30,243 nucleotides of DNA, taken from the IMG/VR virus record IMGVR_UViG_3300035670_013265, positions 1-30,243 of that record. One strand, written 5' to 3'. This document shows, one piece after another, positions 29,101-30,243 of this stretch (position 1 is its first letter; every line of letters starts with the position of its first letter). The notes below the pieces were generated by a model, which was given only the letters and a program-made list of their open reading frames with translations, was not told where the DNA came from and searched no databases. A program made the translations under genes and the position numbers. Source of the stretch: a virus.

Positions 29101-29202
29101 TTATTGGCTCACAGTCATAATGGAGTATATGTAGGGCACCAGCACAGGAGAGAAATACAGTATCGTTATTCCTGTGTATCGGATAAGTTCTTTAGCAGTC
29201 AT
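29101..29202 (-). CDS. Tiny membrane-associated protein (33 aa)
   Basis: ATG at 29202 has a strong site, AAGGAG, six bases upstream. The product (MTAKELIRYTGITILYFSPV at the start) has one hydrophobic helix with a short basic N-terminus. It is the first gene behind the promoter at 29231-29258 and precedes the ligase by five bases. Function unknown. Confidence 0.65.
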   Translation of the reverse strand: MTAKELIRYTGITILYFSPVLVPYIYSIMTVSQ

Positions 29203-29230
29203 AGCAAACTCCTTACTTTTCATACATACA

Positions 29231-29258
29231 AGTATACCTTATATGGACGAGAAGTAAA
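29231..29258 (-). promoter_or_regulatory. Sigma70-like promoter for the ligase run
   Basis: On the minus strand TTTACT (29258-29253), 16 bp, TATACT (29236-29231). It is the second copy of the promoter at 11262-11289 with the same spacer length. Confidence 0.7.
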
Positions 29259-29313
29259 GCCCTTTTTTATACCGATTTGCTATATGCAGGGGATTGTAAT
29301 AACCAAAAGTTAT
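29231..29313 (-). repeat. Duplicated promoter-upstream block, copy 2
   Basis: It aligns without gaps to 11262-11344: the -10, -35, the block CAAATCGGTATAA (29279-29267) and ATAACTTTT (29313-29305) keep the same spacing. Confidence 0.6.
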
Positions 29314-29336
29314 ATCTAATAAAATCAATAACTTAG
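29304..29336. repeat. Truncated copy of the inverted-repeat element
   Basis: TAATAAAATCAATAACTTA (29317-29335) is identical to one end of the full elements; the opposite arm is only AAGTTAT (29307-29313), and the central hairpin is missing. It overlaps the end of the duplicated upstream block. Confidence 0.6.
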
Positions 29337-29337
29337 G

Positions 29338-29553
29338 TCATCTATGGGAAACTGCAGCCGTTTGCTGCCCTTGACGCTTTGCTTGATCAGCTTTTATCGC
29401 ATCGCCAGACACTATCATTAGCCATATGCATATGCCAACTAATATTTTGTGCCAGACCCATTGCCAAGTACGGATAATCTGTCTGCCAATATATGCGCCG
29501 ATTGCAAGCCTGGCACCACGCTCGACGTATCCCATTTGTTTTCTTTTTGCCAA
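29338..29553 (-). CDS. Small membrane protein (71 aa)
   Basis: The basic N-terminus (MAKRKQMGYVERGARLAIGA) precedes one transmembrane helix (about 35-50, KILVGICIWLMIVSG) and a polar tail with Gln-rich end. TTG at 29553, with GGAG nine bases upstream, is the likely start; an ATG six codons later lacks a ribosome site. It lies behind the promoter at 29590-29618. No family is recognised. Confidence 0.6.
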   Translation of the reverse strand: MAKRKQMGYVERGARLAIGAYIGRQIIRTWQWVWHKILVGICIWLMIVSGDAIKADQAKRQGQQTAAVSHR

Positions 29554-29589
29554 TTTAGTCTGCTCCGTTTAGAGGTAATTTCAAATTTT

Positions 29590-29618
29590 ATATTACCATA
29601 AGTTGGGACAAAAGTAAA
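29590..29618 (-). promoter_or_regulatory. Sigma70-like promoter for the 71-aa gene
   Basis: On the minus strand TTTACT (29618-29613), 17 bp, TAATAT (29595-29590); the leader would be about 30 bases. Confidence 0.55.
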
Positions 29619-29635
29619 TCGTTCCATATGCACGA

Positions 29636-29666
29636 AACCCCTTAAAACTTTTGGTTCTAAGGGGTT
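29636..29666. repeat. Hairpin of 9-13 bp without a T-run
   Basis: AACCCCTTA (29636-29644) and TAAGGGGTT (29658-29666) pair, and most of the next four bases pair too. Neither strand has a clear T-run after it, so a simple terminator is doubtful. It lies just upstream of the promoter at 29590-29618. Confidence 0.5.
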
Positions 29667-29713
29667 CTCGGCGGGAAGGCTGGGTAAAACAAGAAAGTAG
29701 GAAGCTGGGAACT

Positions 29714-29788
29714 CGTAAGTTATTGATTTAGAAAGAAAAGGTTCCCTGAGTGAACTTTTAGGAACTCTAATAGAATCAATAACTTACG
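29714..29788 (+). repeat. Inverted-repeat element with conserved inner hairpin, copy 2
   Basis: Outer arms of 15 bp, CGTAAGTTATTGATT (29714-29728) and its complement (29774-29788). Inside, GTTC (29741-29744) and GAAC (29752-29755) close the loop CCTGAGT, with three A-T pairs and a G-T pair extending the stem. It is the inverted relative of 11388-11458, in the non-coding stretch 29554-29793, which otherwise holds only a promoter and a hairpin. Confidence 0.7.
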
Positions 29789-29793
29789 GTAGA

Positions 29794-30243
29794 TCAGATC
29801 CATAGGGAACGAAAGTATCGAGCGAACAGGTCTATACCTTCTTGGAGCCTCGCCTCATATTCCCTGATCTTCCGTTGACTGTCAACATCCAAAGGAAGGT
29901 CAACCCAACCTTCGTTGACAATATTTTCAAAAGACCAGATCATCTTGTCAAGAATTTCACCCCACCGACGCTGAGCTGCCGTTTGGACCAACAGTTCTCT
30001 TTCTTCAAGATCAAACATGTCTATAGTTTTGCAATCGTAGATTTCGTCTTCAACTTCATGAAAGACTTTACCTGGGGTTCCAGCAAATGGATTTTGTTGA
30101 GCTTCTTTGAATTTTTTCAGAGCAGCAAGTATAACCATAGCCAGCGTAGAGTCTAGGCTCCAAAGATCGTGTTCTTCGATCTGAACGTCGGCTACTCTTT
30201 CTTGCTCACAGTCTTCTGGAAAGTCATCTATACGGACATACAT
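29794..30243 (-). CDS. Hypothetical phage protein (149 aa), start at the window edge
   Basis: The frame begins with ATG exactly at the last base and may extend beyond the window, so the start is not proven. The product has EEHDLWSLDSTLAMVILAAL, a helical middle and a Trp-rich segment RRWGEILDKMIWSFENI (about 92-108). The pattern of an opening L-W-S-L-D-x-T-L-A stretch and a later W-x-x-x-L-D-x-M-I-W-x-F is seen in small phage proteins of unknown function. It lies before the inverted-repeat element. Confidence 0.7.
   Translation of the reverse strand: MYVRIDDFPEDCEQERVADVQIEEHDLWSLDSTLAMVILAALKKFKEAQQNPFAGTPGKVFHEVEDEIYDCKTIDMFDLEERELLVQTAAQRRWGEILDKMIWSFENIVNEGWVDLPLDVDSQRKIREYEARLQEGIDLFARYFRSLWI

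Noticed and set aside
29636-29666. Rho-independent terminator
   Set aside because: The hairpin is good, but no T-run follows on either strand and no gene ends just before it, so it is listed as a hairpin only.

Overview
The window looks like part of a large, lytic, tailed bacteriophage genome of the T4-like (myovirus) type, infecting a Gram-negative and probably marine or aquatic gammaproteobacterium. The reasons are: densely packed genes with start/stop overlaps; a phage-type nucleotide and DNA set (class II ribonucleotide reductase, ThyX, dCMP deaminase, T4 gp1-like dNMP kinase, two MazG-like pyrophosphohydrolases, gp61-like primase, gp30-like ATP-dependent ligase); TATAAATA-type motifs like T4 late promoters; and many tiny membrane proteins. 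The Gram-negative host is inferred from a phage-borne outer-membrane barrel, a PstS-like periplasmic protein, a lipobox-bearing cell-wall hydrolase and an MSHA-type pilin. Whether this is a free phage or an integrated copy cannot be told from the window; no integrase, att site, tRNA or CRISPR array was seen.

Layout. 1-1990 (minus): a class II glutamine amidotransferase, cut by the window edge, is translationally coupled to a TET/JBP-like 2-oxoglutarate/Fe(II) dioxygenase; this is a candidate DNA-base hypermodification pair. 1989-2696 (minus): small membrane proteins. 2805-4894 (plus): a host-like cassette of a membrane coiled-coil protein, a PstS-like periplasmic protein and a porin-like barrel. 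4891-11224 (minus): two tiny membrane proteins, ribonucleotide reductase, ThyX, primase, a MazG-like protein, an HSL-family alpha/beta hydrolase and several small unknowns. 11225-11557: a regulatory intergenic region with a minus-strand promoter, an inverted-repeat element also found near 29.7 kb, and a palindromic promoter. 11558-12224 (plus): a small unknown and an exported SNase-type nuclease.

12254-22216 (minus): mostly appendage or fibre-like proteins. Four genes between 15590 and 21600 share an N-terminal module of about 140 residues but have different C-termini (or none). A metallophosphoesterase, a glycosyltransferase and a SleB-like cell-wall hydrolase lie in or next to this cluster. 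22242-24141 (minus): a second alpha/beta hydrolase and small membrane proteins, one a possible holin. 24228-26192 (plus): an MSHA-type pilin, a repeat-rich helical protein and a further fibre-like protein, with strong terminators. 26219-30243 (minus): MazG-like protein, dNMP kinase, dCMP deaminase, ligase, small membrane proteins, then a non-coding region with repeat elements and a last hypothetical gene at the edge.

Working together, the nucleotide genes rebuild the dNTP pool (reduction, dCMP to dUMP, dUMP to dTMP, dNMP to dNDP) and primase plus ligase serve replication. Two promoter classes are visible: a sigma70-like set (TTTACT, 16-17 bp, TATACT/TAGAAT/TATTAT) mostly before early-type small genes and nucleotide genes, and TAAATA motifs about 30-70 bp before the starts of structural genes. 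The most notable content is the TET/JBP-amidotransferase pair, the pilin, the PstS-like/porin cassette, the modular paralog family and the mobile-looking inverted-repeat element.
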